From assembly GCA_964551195.1 (NCBI GenBank), contig CAZKBI010000007.1, positions 1 to 45,009 of the forward strand: a DNA stretch of 45,009 nt, read 5' to 3'. The stretch is from CAYZPB01 sp964551195. Lineage in GTDB: Bacteria; Bacillota; Bacilli; Tepidibacillales; Tepidibacillaceae. The notes beneath the pieces were generated by a model. That model did no database searches, was not told the DNA's origin, and saw nothing but the letters and a program-made list of their open reading frames with translations. Each line of letters starts with the position of its first letter. Positions within the stretch are counted from its first letter, which is position 1. The translations under genes were made by a program, and so were the position numbers. Below are positions 17,025-25,186 of the stretch, piece by piece.

Positions 17025-17052
17025 ATTATATATAAGTTATCATTATTGTCTT
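17025..17052 (-). promoter_or_regulatory. Possible promoter for the deacetylase gene (reverse strand)
   Basis: On the reverse strand AAGACA (17052-17047) and a perfect TATAAT (17030-17025) are 16 bases apart, 37 bases before the chosen start. Confidence 0.4.
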
Positions 17053-17090
17053 AAAGTATAAAGCCCTAAATACACTTACCAAAAAGCGAT

Positions 17091-17119
17091 TTGACATTTA
17101 ATTCTGATTAACATTTAAT
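17091..17119 (+). promoter_or_regulatory. Predicted sigma-A promoter for the mecA-like gene and ddl
   Basis: A perfect TTGACA at 17091-17096 and TTTAAT at 17114-17119 are 17 bases apart, 40 bases before the start codon. It is divergent from the deacetylase promoter. Confidence 0.65.
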
Positions 17120-17158
17120 AGTAGTAATAAGATTAAACAGGAAGGGAGTGTCACTTTT

Positions 17159-17749
17159 ATGCGCGTCGAAAGAATTAACAATAATAAAATAAAAATCTTT
17201 CTTACAAATGATGATTTAAACGATCGAGGACTTAAAAAAGAAGATTTATGGAGTGATGTTCCGAGGGTTCATGAATTTTTTAATGAAATAATGGAAGAAG
17301 CATATGAACAGATTGGTTTTCAAATAACAGGACCGATTGCAGTAGAAATCTTTGCTCTACCTGCTCAAGGTATGGTTATAGTAGTTACTAATGGGAATGA
17401 CAAACATAACGAAGAAGAAAATTACGGTGACCTGTATTCACTCGAGATGACACTTGAAGTGGGCGACACGATCATTTATGCCTTTGACGACTTTGAATGC
17501 TTACTGGGGGCAATTGAACGTGTAAATTCCTATTTAGTATATGGTGGACAGCTACACTTTTACAATGAAAAATATTACTTAGTATTTGATGTCTTGGATG
17601 TGATTGAAAAAGAATTAGATGGCTTTATTTCATTGCTTTCCGAATTTGGCTCAGTATCTTCAATCACCAAGACTTTATTAGATGAGTATGGTAAATTGAT
17701 TGTTGCTGAGGATGCAACAAAAGTTATCTGCGCCAAATTTATTAGATAG
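17159..17749 (+). CDS. MecA-family adaptor protein (MecA/YpbH)
   Basis: Adaptor that hands substrates to the ClpC unfoldase in Bacillus. It has 196 residues. The N-terminus MRVERINNNKIKIFLTNDDL...RGLKKEDLW and the following GPIAVEIFALPAQGMVIVVT are typical of MecA substrate-binding domains. A variable acidic linker (about 80-95) leads to the C-terminal ClpC-binding domain (about 100-196). Its position near fer and ypbE matches the MecA paralogue YpbH of B. subtilis, but mecA and ypbH cannot be told apart with certainty. AGGGAG precedes the ATG. ddl starts 10 bases after its stop. Confidence 0.87.
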   Translation: MRVERINNNKIKIFLTNDDLNDRGLKKEDLWSDVPRVHEFFNEIMEEAYEQIGFQITGPIAVEIFALPAQGMVIVVTNGNDKHNEEENYGDLYSLEMTLEVGDTIIYAFDDFECLLGAIERVNSYLVYGGQLHFYNEKYYLVFDVLDVIEKELDGFISLLSEFGSVSSITKTLLDEYGKLIVAEDATKVICAKFIR

Positions 17750-17759
17750 AGGTGGCACA

Positions 17760-18692
17760 ATGAAGAATATAGCAGTAATTTATGGTGGGAAATCGCTGGA
17801 AAGAGAAGTATCTCTTAGAAGCGGTGCAGGAGTTATCGCTGCTCTTAAGCGACTCGGGTATAATGTTAGGGGAATTGATTTTGAATCAATCGATTTCATT
17901 TATGAACTCGAGGAGATTGACCTTGTTTTTCTGGCATTACATGGGATTTATGGTGAAGATGGTAGGATTCAAAGCGTATTAGATATTATGGGGATGCCCT
18001 ATGTCGGCTCTGGTGTTCTAGCTAGCTCACTTGCCATGGATAAATCGCTTTCTAAACTAATCTTTAAAGAGGCGGGAATTAGAACTGCACCAGATTATCT
18101 CGCAAAAAGAAAGGACACAATTCAGCAGATTAACGAACAGGTTCGCTGCAGTTTAAGCTATCCAATAGTAGTAAAACCCAATCTTGAAGGATCATCAATT
18201 GGGCTAAGCTTTGTTGATAACGAAGAGGAATTAATTAGAACTTTAGAGTCCACTTTTACTGATTATGATGAACTTCTACTAGAAGAATGTGTGACAGGCA
18301 GAGAAGTTACGGTTGCAGTGATCGAAGATTCAGAAGGCGCGAAGGCCCTACCAATTATTGAAATAATACCTAATCTTGGCAAATACTATAATTATGATTC
18401 TAAGTATGCAGCTGGTGGGAGCGAGCATATTGTTCCCGCTGAAATAGAACCAGAGCAAGCAGAACTTTTAAAGAACTGGGCGCTAGCCGCTTTTAACAAA
18501 ATTGGATGTCGTTCATTTGCAAGGGTAGATTTCATTATTCCAGACGATGGCACGGACCCAGTTATACTAGAAATAAATACATTACCAGGTATGACTGAAA
18601 CTAGCCTTGTGCCAGATGCTGCGCAGGCAATTGGACTTAGTTATGATCAATTAGTTGATCTCTTAGTGGAAACTGCTTTTAGTAGAGCATAA
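17760..18692 (+). CDS. ddl: D-alanine--D-alanine ligase
   Basis: ATP-grasp enzyme that joins two D-alanines for the peptidoglycan stem peptide. ATG 17760 is chosen because AGAGGTGG lies before it and the product then starts MKNIAVIYGGKSLEREVSL, as in the family; this gives 310 residues. The first D-Ala site (EREVSLRSG), the KPNLEGSSIG strand, the KYYNYDSKYAAGGS omega loop with the Tyr typical of true D-Ala-D-Ala ligases, and the metal motif EINTLPGMTETS are present. The Tyr argues against D-Ala-D-Lac specificity. It is cotranscribed with the mecA-like gene. Confidence 0.95.
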   Translation: MKNIAVIYGGKSLEREVSLRSGAGVIAALKRLGYNVRGIDFESIDFIYELEEIDLVFLALHGIYGEDGRIQSVLDIMGMPYVGSGVLASSLAMDKSLSKLIFKEAGIRTAPDYLAKRKDTIQQINEQVRCSLSYPIVVKPNLEGSSIGLSFVDNEEELIRTLESTFTDYDELLLEECVTGREVTVAVIEDSEGAKALPIIEIIPNLGKYYNYDSKYAAGGSEHIVPAEIEPEQAELLKNWALAAFNKIGCRSFARVDFIIPDDGTDPVILEINTLPGMTETSLVPDAAQAIGLSYDQLVDLLVETAFSRA

Positions 18693-18763
18693 AGATAATT
18701 TATTTGAGTGGATTATTTGATAAATACCGATTCTTATGTTAATATTCATAGAGTGTTTTCATT

Positions 18764-18782
18764 TAGTAGGCAGCGCCTACTA
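18764..18782 (+). terminator. Hairpin between ddl and plsC, weak terminator candidate
   Basis: An 8-bp perfect stem (18764-18771 with 18775-18782, arm TAGTAGGC) with a 3-base loop follows ddl by 71 bases. No T run follows, so its role as a terminator is doubtful. Confidence 0.3.
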
Positions 18783-18841
18783 TATTATTGCGAAAAATCT
18801 CTTAAAATTATTTTAATTGTATAAGAAAGTGGTGTTAATTT

Positions 18842-19444
18842 ATGAGCTTTTATAAATTAGCCAGAGGACTTGCGAGATTATATTTGAGATTTTTTTACAG
18901 GTTAGATGTTAGAGGCTTAGATAAAATCCCAGCCGAAGGACCTGTTGTACTTGCGTCAAATCATGTCAGTAACATTGACCCGATTATTATTGGGTGTAGC
19001 ATTGATCGAGAGGTTCACTTTATGGCAAAAAGTGAACTGTTCAGGTGTAAGTGTTTTGCTATAGTATTATCATGGTTAAAAGCCTTCCCTGTAAATAGAA
19101 GAAGCAACGACCGTGTAGCATTGAAAAAAGCAATTCGATTACTGGCAGAGGGTAAGGTGCTAGGTATTTTCCCTGAGGGAGAGCGCAGACGGGACGTTAC
19201 AGTAGGAAAGGGCCACTCAGGAGCAGGTTTTGTTGCTTTAAAGACTGGCGCAACTATTATACCGATTGGTATCGTATCTGAGTTTAGACTTTTTAAATCG
19301 ATTGTATTAAATTTTGGTGATCCTATAACACTTGAGGAATATCAAGGTCAGCGGACGTCAACAGAGCTTGTGAATGAAGTGACGGAGCACCTTATGGATA
19401 GAATCAGAGAACAAGTGCTTGAAGCACAAGAAGGCACAAAATAA
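18842..19444 (+). CDS. plsC: 1-acyl-glycerol-3-phosphate acyltransferase
   Basis: Transfers an acyl chain to lysophosphatidic acid in membrane lipid synthesis. It has 200 residues. The acyltransferase motif NHVSNID (NHxxxxD), the FPEGER motif in place of FPEGTRS, and TIIPIGI are present. The N-terminus is amphipathic and basic, as expected for a membrane-associated enzyme. The ribosome site is weak (AAGTGG). In Bacilli plsC often lies between cmk and ypfD; here the ypfD homologue follows after 48 bases, but cmk is not in the window. Confidence 0.92.
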   Translation: MSFYKLARGLARLYLRFFYRLDVRGLDKIPAEGPVVLASNHVSNIDPIIIGCSIDREVHFMAKSELFRCKCFAIVLSWLKAFPVNRRSNDRVALKKAIRLLAEGKVLGIFPEGERRRDVTVGKGHSGAGFVALKTGATIIPIGIVSEFRLFKSIVLNFGDPITLEEYQGQRTSTELVNEVTEHLMDRIREQVLEAQEGTK

Positions 19445-19492
19445 TTTATTACAAATTTGTGAATAGCTTTAGTATTTTAAGGAGGGTTTGTA

Positions 19493-20413
19493 TTGGTGGA
19501 AGTTAAAGAAGAGCAATTAGAAGAAGAAAATACAGCAGGGGAGAATCCATGGGAGAAGCTTGCTGCATTACATGCTAGTGGTGAAAGCTTTACGGTAACA
19601 ATTGCTGAGGTCGTTAAAGGTGGTTTAGTTACCGATATTGGCGTGCGAGCTTTTATTCCAGCATCTTTAGTAGACAAAGCCTATGTGGAGGATCTATCTA
19701 CATATAAGGATACGAGTTTGGAAGTGATTGTGACTGAATTCGATCAGGAAAAGAACAAAGTAATTCTTTCCCACAAGGATGTTCAACTAGCAGAAGAAAA
19801 CAAGGTCAAGCAAGAAATGATTAAAGACCTGAAAGTTGGAAGTGTTATAGATGGAACGGTACAACGAATTGCTCCTTTTGGACTTTTTGTTGATATTGGT
19901 GGCATCGATGGCTTAGTTCACATCTCTGAATTAGCTTGGGAGCGAGTTGAGAAACCTGAAGACTTATTTAAAGTTGGAGAAGTTGTTAAAGTAAAAATTA
20001 TTAAAATAGACGATGAAAACAATAAGATAAGTTTAAGTATTAGAGAAACGATTGAAAATCCTTGGGATGAGGAAATTAAGAACTTTACAGTAGGTAATAT
20101 TTATAAGGGTAAGGTTACTAGACTCACTAACTTTGGCGCTTTCATTGAGCTCTCACCGACAATAGATGGTTTGGTACACGTATCGCAGATTTCAAAAGAG
20201 CACGTATCTAATCCGGGCGACGTTCTAAAAAAAGGACAAGAAGTTACTGTAAAAATAATTGATATAAAGCCGGAGCTAAGACGCATAGGCCTTAGCATAC
20301 GTGAAGCTGACGAGGATCAATTTATTGAATTGTCTAAAGAATTTCTTGATAATAAGAGTTTAAACCAAAATATTGGTGATTTATTTGCTGACCAATTTAA
20401 AAAACTAAAATAG
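19493..20413 (+). CDS. S1 RNA-binding domain protein (YpfD/RpsA-like)
   Basis: Ribosomal protein S1-like RNA-binding protein. It has 306 residues with three S1 domains, about 30-102 (SFTVTIAEVVKGGLVTDIG), 116-185 (GSVIDGTVQRIAPFGLFVDI) and 201-272 (GNIYKGKVTRLTNFGAFIEL), and a short acidic start. E. coli S1 has six such domains. TTG 19493 lies 7 bases after AAGGAGG; GTG 19496 is an alternative. In B. subtilis ypfD precedes der, as here. Whether it is a working ribosomal S1 is uncertain in Bacilli. Confidence 0.9.
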   Translation: MVEVKEEQLEEENTAGENPWEKLAALHASGESFTVTIAEVVKGGLVTDIGVRAFIPASLVDKAYVEDLSTYKDTSLEVIVTEFDQEKNKVILSHKDVQLAEENKVKQEMIKDLKVGSVIDGTVQRIAPFGLFVDIGGIDGLVHISELAWERVEKPEDLFKVGEVVKVKIIKIDDENNKISLSIRETIENPWDEEIKNFTVGNIYKGKVTRLTNFGAFIELSPTIDGLVHVSQISKEHVSNPGDVLKKGQEVTVKIIDIKPELRRIGLSIREADEDQFIELSKEFLDNKSLNQNIGDLFADQFKKLK

Positions 20414-20434
20414 AATAAGATAGTAATTAAAGAC

Positions 20435-20465
20435 AGCTCAATTGCCAGCAATTGAGCTATTTTTG
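20435..20465 (+). terminator. Terminator after the S1-domain gene
   Basis: The arms AGCTCAATTGC (20435-20445) and 20448-20458 pair perfectly, and ATTTTTG follows. It separates the S1 gene from der. Confidence 0.85.
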
Positions 20466-20517
20466 TTAAATTGCATTATAATTATAATAAGAAATGTTAT
20501 TGAAAGGTTGTAATGAG

Positions 20518-21843
20518 ATGGCAAAACCAACAGTTGCTATAGTAGGCAGACCTAACGTCGGTAAGTCGACGATTTTCAATCGATTGGCTGGATCACGCAT
20601 CGCAATTGTAGAGGATAAGCCTGGAATCACACGTGACCGGATTTACAGCTCTAGTGAGTGGCTTGATTATAACTTTAGCATAATTGATACAGGCGGTATC
20701 GAGCTCAATCATGATGACCCAATTATCCAACAGACGAAAATGCAGGCAGAACTTGCGATTGAAGAAGCAGACGTCATTATTTTTATTGTCGATGGACAGA
20801 GCGGTTTAACTAATGTCGATAAGGAAATTGCACTATTTCTTTACCGTTCGCGCAAACCTGTCGTCTTAGCAGTTAATAAGGTCGATAACATTAAAATGCA
20901 AGAAAATGTATTTGAATTTTATGAATTAAATCTCGGAGAACCATTTCCAGTATCGGGCTCACACGGAATCGGTTTTGGCGATTTATTAGATGCAGTTGTC
21001 TTACATTTCCCTGAAGCTGTAGAAGATAATTATGATAGTGACGTAATCAGAGTTGCTGTGATTGGCCGCCCTAACGTTGGTAAATCTTCTTTGGTTAATG
21101 CGCTGCTTGGAGAGGAACGAGTTATAGTAAGTGATATTGCTGGAACGACAAGAGATGCAATTGATAGCTTTATTTCTATTGAGGGTCAGGACTTCGTTCT
21201 TATTGATACTGCTGGCATGAGAAGGCGCGGCAAAGTTTATGAAAAGACGGAAAAATATAGCGTTTTAAGGGCCTTAAAGGCGATTGAGGATGCAGAGGTA
21301 GCTCTGATAATTATCGATGGCAATGAGGGCATTATAGAACAGGACAAAAAGATTGCAGGATATGCTCACGAGGCTGGACGCGCTTGTATTTTTGTTGTTA
21401 ATAAATGGGATATAGTTGAAAAAGATGACAAAACGATGCGGAGATTTACAGAGGATATCCGCGATCAATTCCAATTTATGAGTTACGCACCGATACTGTT
21501 TTTATCGGCTCTGACGAAGAGTAGAGTTAATCAAGTTTTTCCGATGGTTATAGAAGTTGCTGAGGCTTATTCTACACGTATAAAGACATCTGTCTTAAAT
21601 GATGTTCTATTTGATGCAGTTGCTCTTAACCCACCAGCAATGGTCAAAGGTAAGCGTCTAAAAATAGGCTATTCGACACAGGTGGCAGTAAAACCGCCAA
21701 CCTTTGTTATATTTGCGAACGAACCGGAAATTATGCACTTTACCTACCGTCGATATTTAGAGAATAAAATTAGGGAAGCATTTGACTTTACCGGCACACC
21801 TATTCATATAATCATACGTAAAAAAGATGACAATAGAATTTAA
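20518..21843 (+). CDS. der: Ribosome assembly GTPase Der (EngA)
   Basis: Double GTPase required for 50S subunit assembly. ATG 20518 follows GAAAGGTTG and gives 441 residues starting MAKPTVAIVGRPN; the ATG 24 bases upstream has no ribosome site. The first G domain has GRPNVGKST, DTGG and NKVD, the second GRPNVGKSS, DTAG and NKWD, and a KH-like domain closes the protein. gpsA follows after 14 bases, as in the usual der-gpsA pair. Confidence 0.97.
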   Translation: MAKPTVAIVGRPNVGKSTIFNRLAGSRIAIVEDKPGITRDRIYSSSEWLDYNFSIIDTGGIELNHDDPIIQQTKMQAELAIEEADVIIFIVDGQSGLTNVDKEIALFLYRSRKPVVLAVNKVDNIKMQENVFEFYELNLGEPFPVSGSHGIGFGDLLDAVVLHFPEAVEDNYDSDVIRVAVIGRPNVGKSSLVNALLGEERVIVSDIAGTTRDAIDSFISIEGQDFVLIDTAGMRRRGKVYEKTEKYSVLRALKAIEDAEVALIIIDGNEGIIEQDKKIAGYAHEAGRACIFVVNKWDIVEKDDKTMRRFTEDIRDQFQFMSYAPILFLSALTKSRVNQVFPMVIEVAEAYSTRIKTSVLNDVLFDAVALNPPAMVKGKRLKIGYSTQVAVKPPTFVIFANEPEIMHFTYRRYLENKIREAFDFTGTPIHIIIRKKDDNRI

Positions 21844-21857
21844 GGAGGTAAATATCG

Positions 21858-22868
21858 ATGAATTGTCCTGAAAGAATTGCTGTTATTGGTTCAGGGAGTT
21901 GGGGAACTGCTCTAGCAATAGTATTAGCAAACAATGATATAAATGTAGATTTATATACATTATTTCCTGAGCAGCAGGATGAAATGAATATTCAGCATAC
22001 GAATAATGCCTATCTACCAGGTGTAGTGCTTAGCCCGAAAATAGTAGCTAGCACCTATTTAAACAGCGTAGTAGCTGATAAGGAGTATATCCTATTAGTA
22101 GTACCATCACACGCAATGCGTTCTGTTGTGAGGGAAATCAAACCGTTTATTCGTGAGAGCACTGTGTTGATTCATGCAACTAAAGGGATTGAATTAGAAA
22201 GCTACTTAAGGATGAGTGAAGTAATCAAAGAGGAATTGCCTGAGTTACCGGATGGTAATATTGCTGTGCTTTCAGGGCCGAGTCACGCAGAGGAGGTAAG
22301 TAGACAGTTGCCGACAACAATTGTTGCGGCGAGCACGGACTTAGCAATTGCTAAACGGGTGCAGGATCTATTTATGAATAACGATTTTCGCGTTTACACG
22401 AATGATGACGTCATTGGAGTTGAATTAGCAGGCTCTTTAAAAAATATAATTGCTCTAGGGGCGGGAATGTCTGATGGCCTTGGTTTTGGTGATAACGCAA
22501 AAGCGGCGCTGATCACACGTGGTTTGACGGAAATTTCGCGCCTGGGGATTGAGTTAGGTGCTAAAGCTACAACTTTTACCGGACTTGCTGGGGTTGGCGA
22601 TTTAATCGTAACCTGTACCAGTCAGCATAGTCGCAACTGGCGTGCAGGGTATAGCCTGGGACAAGGGGAAGAACTCGAAGCTGTATTAGATAAAATGGGT
22701 ATGGTTGTTGAAGGGGTTAAGGCAACTAAAGCAGCCTACTACTTGGCGGAAAAACATAATATAGAAATGCCAATTACAACAGAAACCTACCGAGTTCTTT
22801 TTGAAGGCAAAAGCCCACAAGATGCCGTTAACGATTTAATGGGACGGGGGAAAAAGGAAGAGATATAA
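21858..22868 (+). CDS. gpsA: Glycerol-3-phosphate dehydrogenase (NAD(P)+)
   Basis: Reduces dihydroxyacetone phosphate to sn-glycerol 3-phosphate for phospholipid synthesis. It has 336 residues. The dinucleotide loop GSGSWGTALA is near residue 11, and the catalytic lysine lies in AGSLKNIIALGAG. FGDNAKAALITRGLTE and GLAGVGDLIVTCTS are typical. A near-perfect TAAGGAGGT lies before the ATG. In spore-forming Bacilli spoIVA follows; here hbs is next. Confidence 0.97.
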   Translation: MNCPERIAVIGSGSWGTALAIVLANNDINVDLYTLFPEQQDEMNIQHTNNAYLPGVVLSPKIVASTYLNSVVADKEYILLVVPSHAMRSVVREIKPFIRESTVLIHATKGIELESYLRMSEVIKEELPELPDGNIAVLSGPSHAEEVSRQLPTTIVAASTDLAIAKRVQDLFMNNDFRVYTNDDVIGVELAGSLKNIIALGAGMSDGLGFGDNAKAALITRGLTEISRLGIELGAKATTFTGLAGVGDLIVTCTSQHSRNWRAGYSLGQGEELEAVLDKMGMVVEGVKATKAAYYLAEKHNIEMPITTETYRVLFEGKSPQDAVNDLMGRGKKEEI

Positions 22869-23028
22869 ATCTAACATAAATTATACAATTTATGTTATAA
22901 CTATTGATTTTACAAGGTTTGTATATTATCATTATGTTATCAGTAAATCATTTAAAGGTTTTCATTTTCTCAAGATAAGTTTAATTATTTTATATAAAGG
23001 AAATTTATTTTGGGGGGAGGTGAGTTTT
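22869..23028 (+). other. gpsA-hbs intergenic gap (spoIVA position)
   Basis: This 160-base AT-rich gap contains an AT-rich hairpin (22873-22882 with 22887-22896) without a T run, and then the leader of hbs. No coding frame and no spoIVA remnant is visible. hbs must have a promoter here, but no hexamer pair stood out clearly. Confidence 0.5.
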
Positions 23029-23307
23029 ATGAATAAGACTGAATTGATCGCAGAGGTTGCTGCAAAAGCTGAACTTACTAAAAAGGACGCTGGTAAAGCT
23101 GTTGACGCTGTATTTGCTTCTATTACAGAGGCATTAAAAGAAGGCGACAAGGTTCAAGTTATCGGGTTTGGAAGCTTCGAGGTACGCGATAGAGCTGCTC
23201 GTATGGGGCGTAATCCACAGACTGGCAAGGAGATTAAGATTGCTGCAAGCAAGGTACCTGCATTTAAGGCTGGCAAAGCATTAAAAGACACGGTAAACGC
23301 TGGTTAA
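23029..23307 (+). CDS. hbs: DNA-binding protein HU
   Basis: Histone-like nucleoid protein. ATG 23029 follows GGGGGGAGGTGA and gives 92 residues. MNKTELIAEVAAKAELTKKD, the FGSFEVRDRAARMGRNPQTG beta-arm that inserts in the minor groove, and VPAFKAGKALKD are diagnostic. HU is normally highly expressed, which fits the strong ribosome site and the dedicated terminator. Confidence 0.97.
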   Translation: MNKTELIAEVAAKAELTKKDAGKAVDAVFASITEALKEGDKVQVIGFGSFEVRDRAARMGRNPQTGKEIKIAASKVPAFKAGKALKDTVNAG

Positions 23308-23330
23308 TAATAAAGAATGGTACATATAGT

Positions 23331-23368
23331 AATAAGAGTTACATTTATATGTAACTCTTATTTCTTTT
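23331..23368 (+). terminator. Terminator after hbs
   Basis: A 14-bp perfect stem (23331-23344 with 23349-23362) with a 4-base loop is followed by TCTTTT. It lies between hbs and the tRNA gene. Confidence 0.88.
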
Positions 23369-23380
23369 GATAAGATATTT

Positions 23381-23457
23381 CGGGATATAGCTCAGCTTGG
23401 GAGAGTGCTAGTCTGGGGGGCTAGAGGTCATGGGTTCAAATCCCATTATCCCGACCA
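23381..23457 (+). tRNA. tRNA-Pro (anticodon GGG)
   Basis: A full cloverleaf can be folded: acceptor CGGGATA with TATCCCG, a D arm, anticodon stem CTAGT with GCTAG around the loop CTGGGGG, T arm ATGGG with CCCAT around TTCAAAT, discriminator A and an encoded CCA. The anticodon GGG is at 23415-23417. The C1:G72 pair is a known identity feature of bacterial tRNA-Pro. It stands alone between hbs and hepS, where B. subtilis has mtrA and mtrB. Confidence 0.95.
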
Positions 23458-23498
23458 TTTAGCTTTTACAATTAATAATAATGAGAACAGTTTGAATA

Positions 23499-23507
23499 TG
23501 ATATAAT
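23499..23507 (+). promoter_or_regulatory. Possible extended -10 promoter for the menaquinone unit
   Basis: TGATATAAT gives a perfect -10 with the TG extension, 52 bases before the hepS start. The -35 region is poor, which extended -10 promoters tolerate. It could drive hepS to hepT. Confidence 0.4.
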
Positions 23508-23558
23508 ATCTCATGATTATGCTTATTGATGGATTTGTAGAAGGAGCATTGGAATAAC

Positions 23559-24413
23559 TTGGATAATCTACTTAATGATTTAGAAGAGATAAAAAAGGAA
23601 ATTGTGCTTTTATCTAGGCAGATTTATGTGGACCGCTACCTTGAGATACCAGCGATTTCGCTTGTACCATTACAATTGCTGAATTTATACTTATATCGTG
23701 CTCAGTTTGATACTAAATTACGCAGGATGATTATAGTAACTACAGGTCTGATTCAGCATGGATTGGATATGCATGACCAAGTTACAAACAATCAAGAGAT
23801 TCTGCCTGCTCGTATAACTAAACGGCAGATTCAAATTCTTGCTGGCGATTATTATAGTAGCATCTGCTATCAGATTATGGCACAAGAGAACTTTACAATG
23901 CATGTTCGGAATTTGGCACAAGGAATTACCGAAAACTCTGCTGCTAAGATGCAATTATATGATTTTAATGGTGAGAATAATTTTGAATGTAACCAAGAGT
24001 TGGTTGACTTAATAAAAACTCGCGAGTCTGCACTATATACAGAATTTCTAACCGGGAACCTGAAGCAGTCAGAACAGGAGGCTTGGCGGGTAATCCTTGA
24101 AAATACAATATTATTGTCACAGCTATCTGTGCAAGAAAAACTTGAAACTATTTCTGACGATACACTTGCTTTTTATTTGATTCGATCTAACGCAAATAAT
24201 GCTGAGATGACTGCACTTTATCAGTCAGCTAATACTAGCGAATTCCAAATAAAGATAAACTACCTATACAATAACTATGGGATAAAAAAGAAAATTCTAG
24301 ATATAAAAAATAGATTAAAGATAGAGACAAATGAAATGATTGATTTAATAAAAGAACCTGAAATTCAGAAAGAATTACTTCGTTTACTTGATGAAACAGA
24401 CAATTTAATATAG
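23559..24413 (+). CDS. hepS: Heptaprenyl diphosphate synthase component I
   Basis: Small non-catalytic subunit that pairs with HepT to make the menaquinone side chain. It has 284 residues. The HepS signature is visible around 65-130: TTGLIQHGLDMHDQVTN, ILAGDYYSSICYQI and AQGITENSAAKMQLYD. The best start is TTG 23559; AAGGAG lies 12 bases before it, longer than usual, and no better in-frame start exists. The C-terminal half is poorly conserved. The stop overlaps the longest menG frame. Order hepS-menG-hepT is as in Bacillus, though here three genes lie between menG and hepT. Confidence 0.88.
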   Translation: MDNLLNDLEEIKKEIVLLSRQIYVDRYLEIPAISLVPLQLLNLYLYRAQFDTKLRRMIIVTTGLIQHGLDMHDQVTNNQEILPARITKRQIQILAGDYYSSICYQIMAQENFTMHVRNLAQGITENSAAKMQLYDFNGENNFECNQELVDLIKTRESALYTEFLTGNLKQSEQEAWRVILENTILLSQLSVQEKLETISDDTLAFYLIRSNANNAEMTALYQSANTSEFQIKINYLYNNYGIKKKILDIKNRLKIETNEMIDLIKEPEIQKELLRLLDETDNLI

Positions 24414-24448
24414 TGATTAAAGATACTATCCAAATGGAGGTTATCTAC

Positions 24449-25186
24449 TTGAATAAGAGTGAGCTTGAGGGTACAGCGAAGGAAGAATATGTACACTCTG
24501 TCTTTGAGGATATTGCGCCCAAGTACGACTTTATGAATGATTTAACCAGTCTTCGATTTCATAAAATATGGCGACGCAAAACAATGAACAAACTAGATAT
24601 TAAGCCGGGTCAATCTGCGATTGATATCTGCTGTGGCACTGGTGACTGGACACTTGATTTAGTCGATGGCTCAAAAACAGGAAAAATCGTGGGACTTGAT
24701 TTTAGCGGCAAGATGCTCGAAATTGCGCGCAAGAAACTGGACCAACATGGCGGACAAGATGTTGATTTATTAGAAGCAAACGCAATGGATTTACCTTTTG
24801 CTGCTGACCAATTCGACTACGCAACAATTGGTTTTGCTTTAAGAAATGTACCTGATATTAAACAGGTTTTATCGGAGATGGCTAGAGTTGTTAAGCCTGG
24901 CGGCAAAGTTGTTTCATTAGAACTTTCGCAGCCAACGATGCCACTTTTTCGACAACTTTATTATTTTTATTTTAAACGAATCCTACCTTTTTTAGGAAAA
25001 GTATTTGCTAATAGTTACGAGCAGTATGCTTGGTTACCAACCTCCTTAACTAATTTTCCTAATCGTAAGGAGTTGGCTAAACTTTTTGCGGAAGTTGGTT
25101 TAGTAAATATTGAGGACTATCCTTTAACTGGTGGAATTGCTGCTATTCATATCGGAGAAAAGAGGGAGATTGAAAATGGCTTATAA
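24449..25186 (+). CDS. menG: Demethylmenaquinone methyltransferase
   Basis: SAM-dependent methyltransferase for the last step of menaquinone synthesis, in the MenG/UbiE family. TTG 24449 lies eight bases after GGAGG and gives 245 residues. The N-terminal VHSVFEDIAPKYDFMND and the SAM loop DICCGTGDWTLDL are diagnostic, and IGFALRNVPD follows. It overlaps the ubiD-like gene by 11 bases, so translation is probably coupled. The same enzyme serves both the classical and the futalosine routes. Confidence 0.95.
   Translation: MNKSELEGTAKEEYVHSVFEDIAPKYDFMNDLTSLRFHKIWRRKTMNKLDIKPGQSAIDICCGTGDWTLDLVDGSKTGKIVGLDFSGKMLEIARKKLDQHGGQDVDLLEANAMDLPFAADQFDYATIGFALRNVPDIKQVLSEMARVVKPGGKVVSLELSQPTMPLFRQLYYFYFKRILPFLGKVFANSYEQYAWLPTSLTNFPNRKELAKLFAEVGLVNIEDYPLTGGIAAIHIGEKREIENGL

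Noticed and set aside
24413..24448. GTG 24413 as the menG start
   Set aside because: The TTG at 24449 has GGAGG at the right distance and matches the usual N-terminus; the longer frame has no ribosome site.
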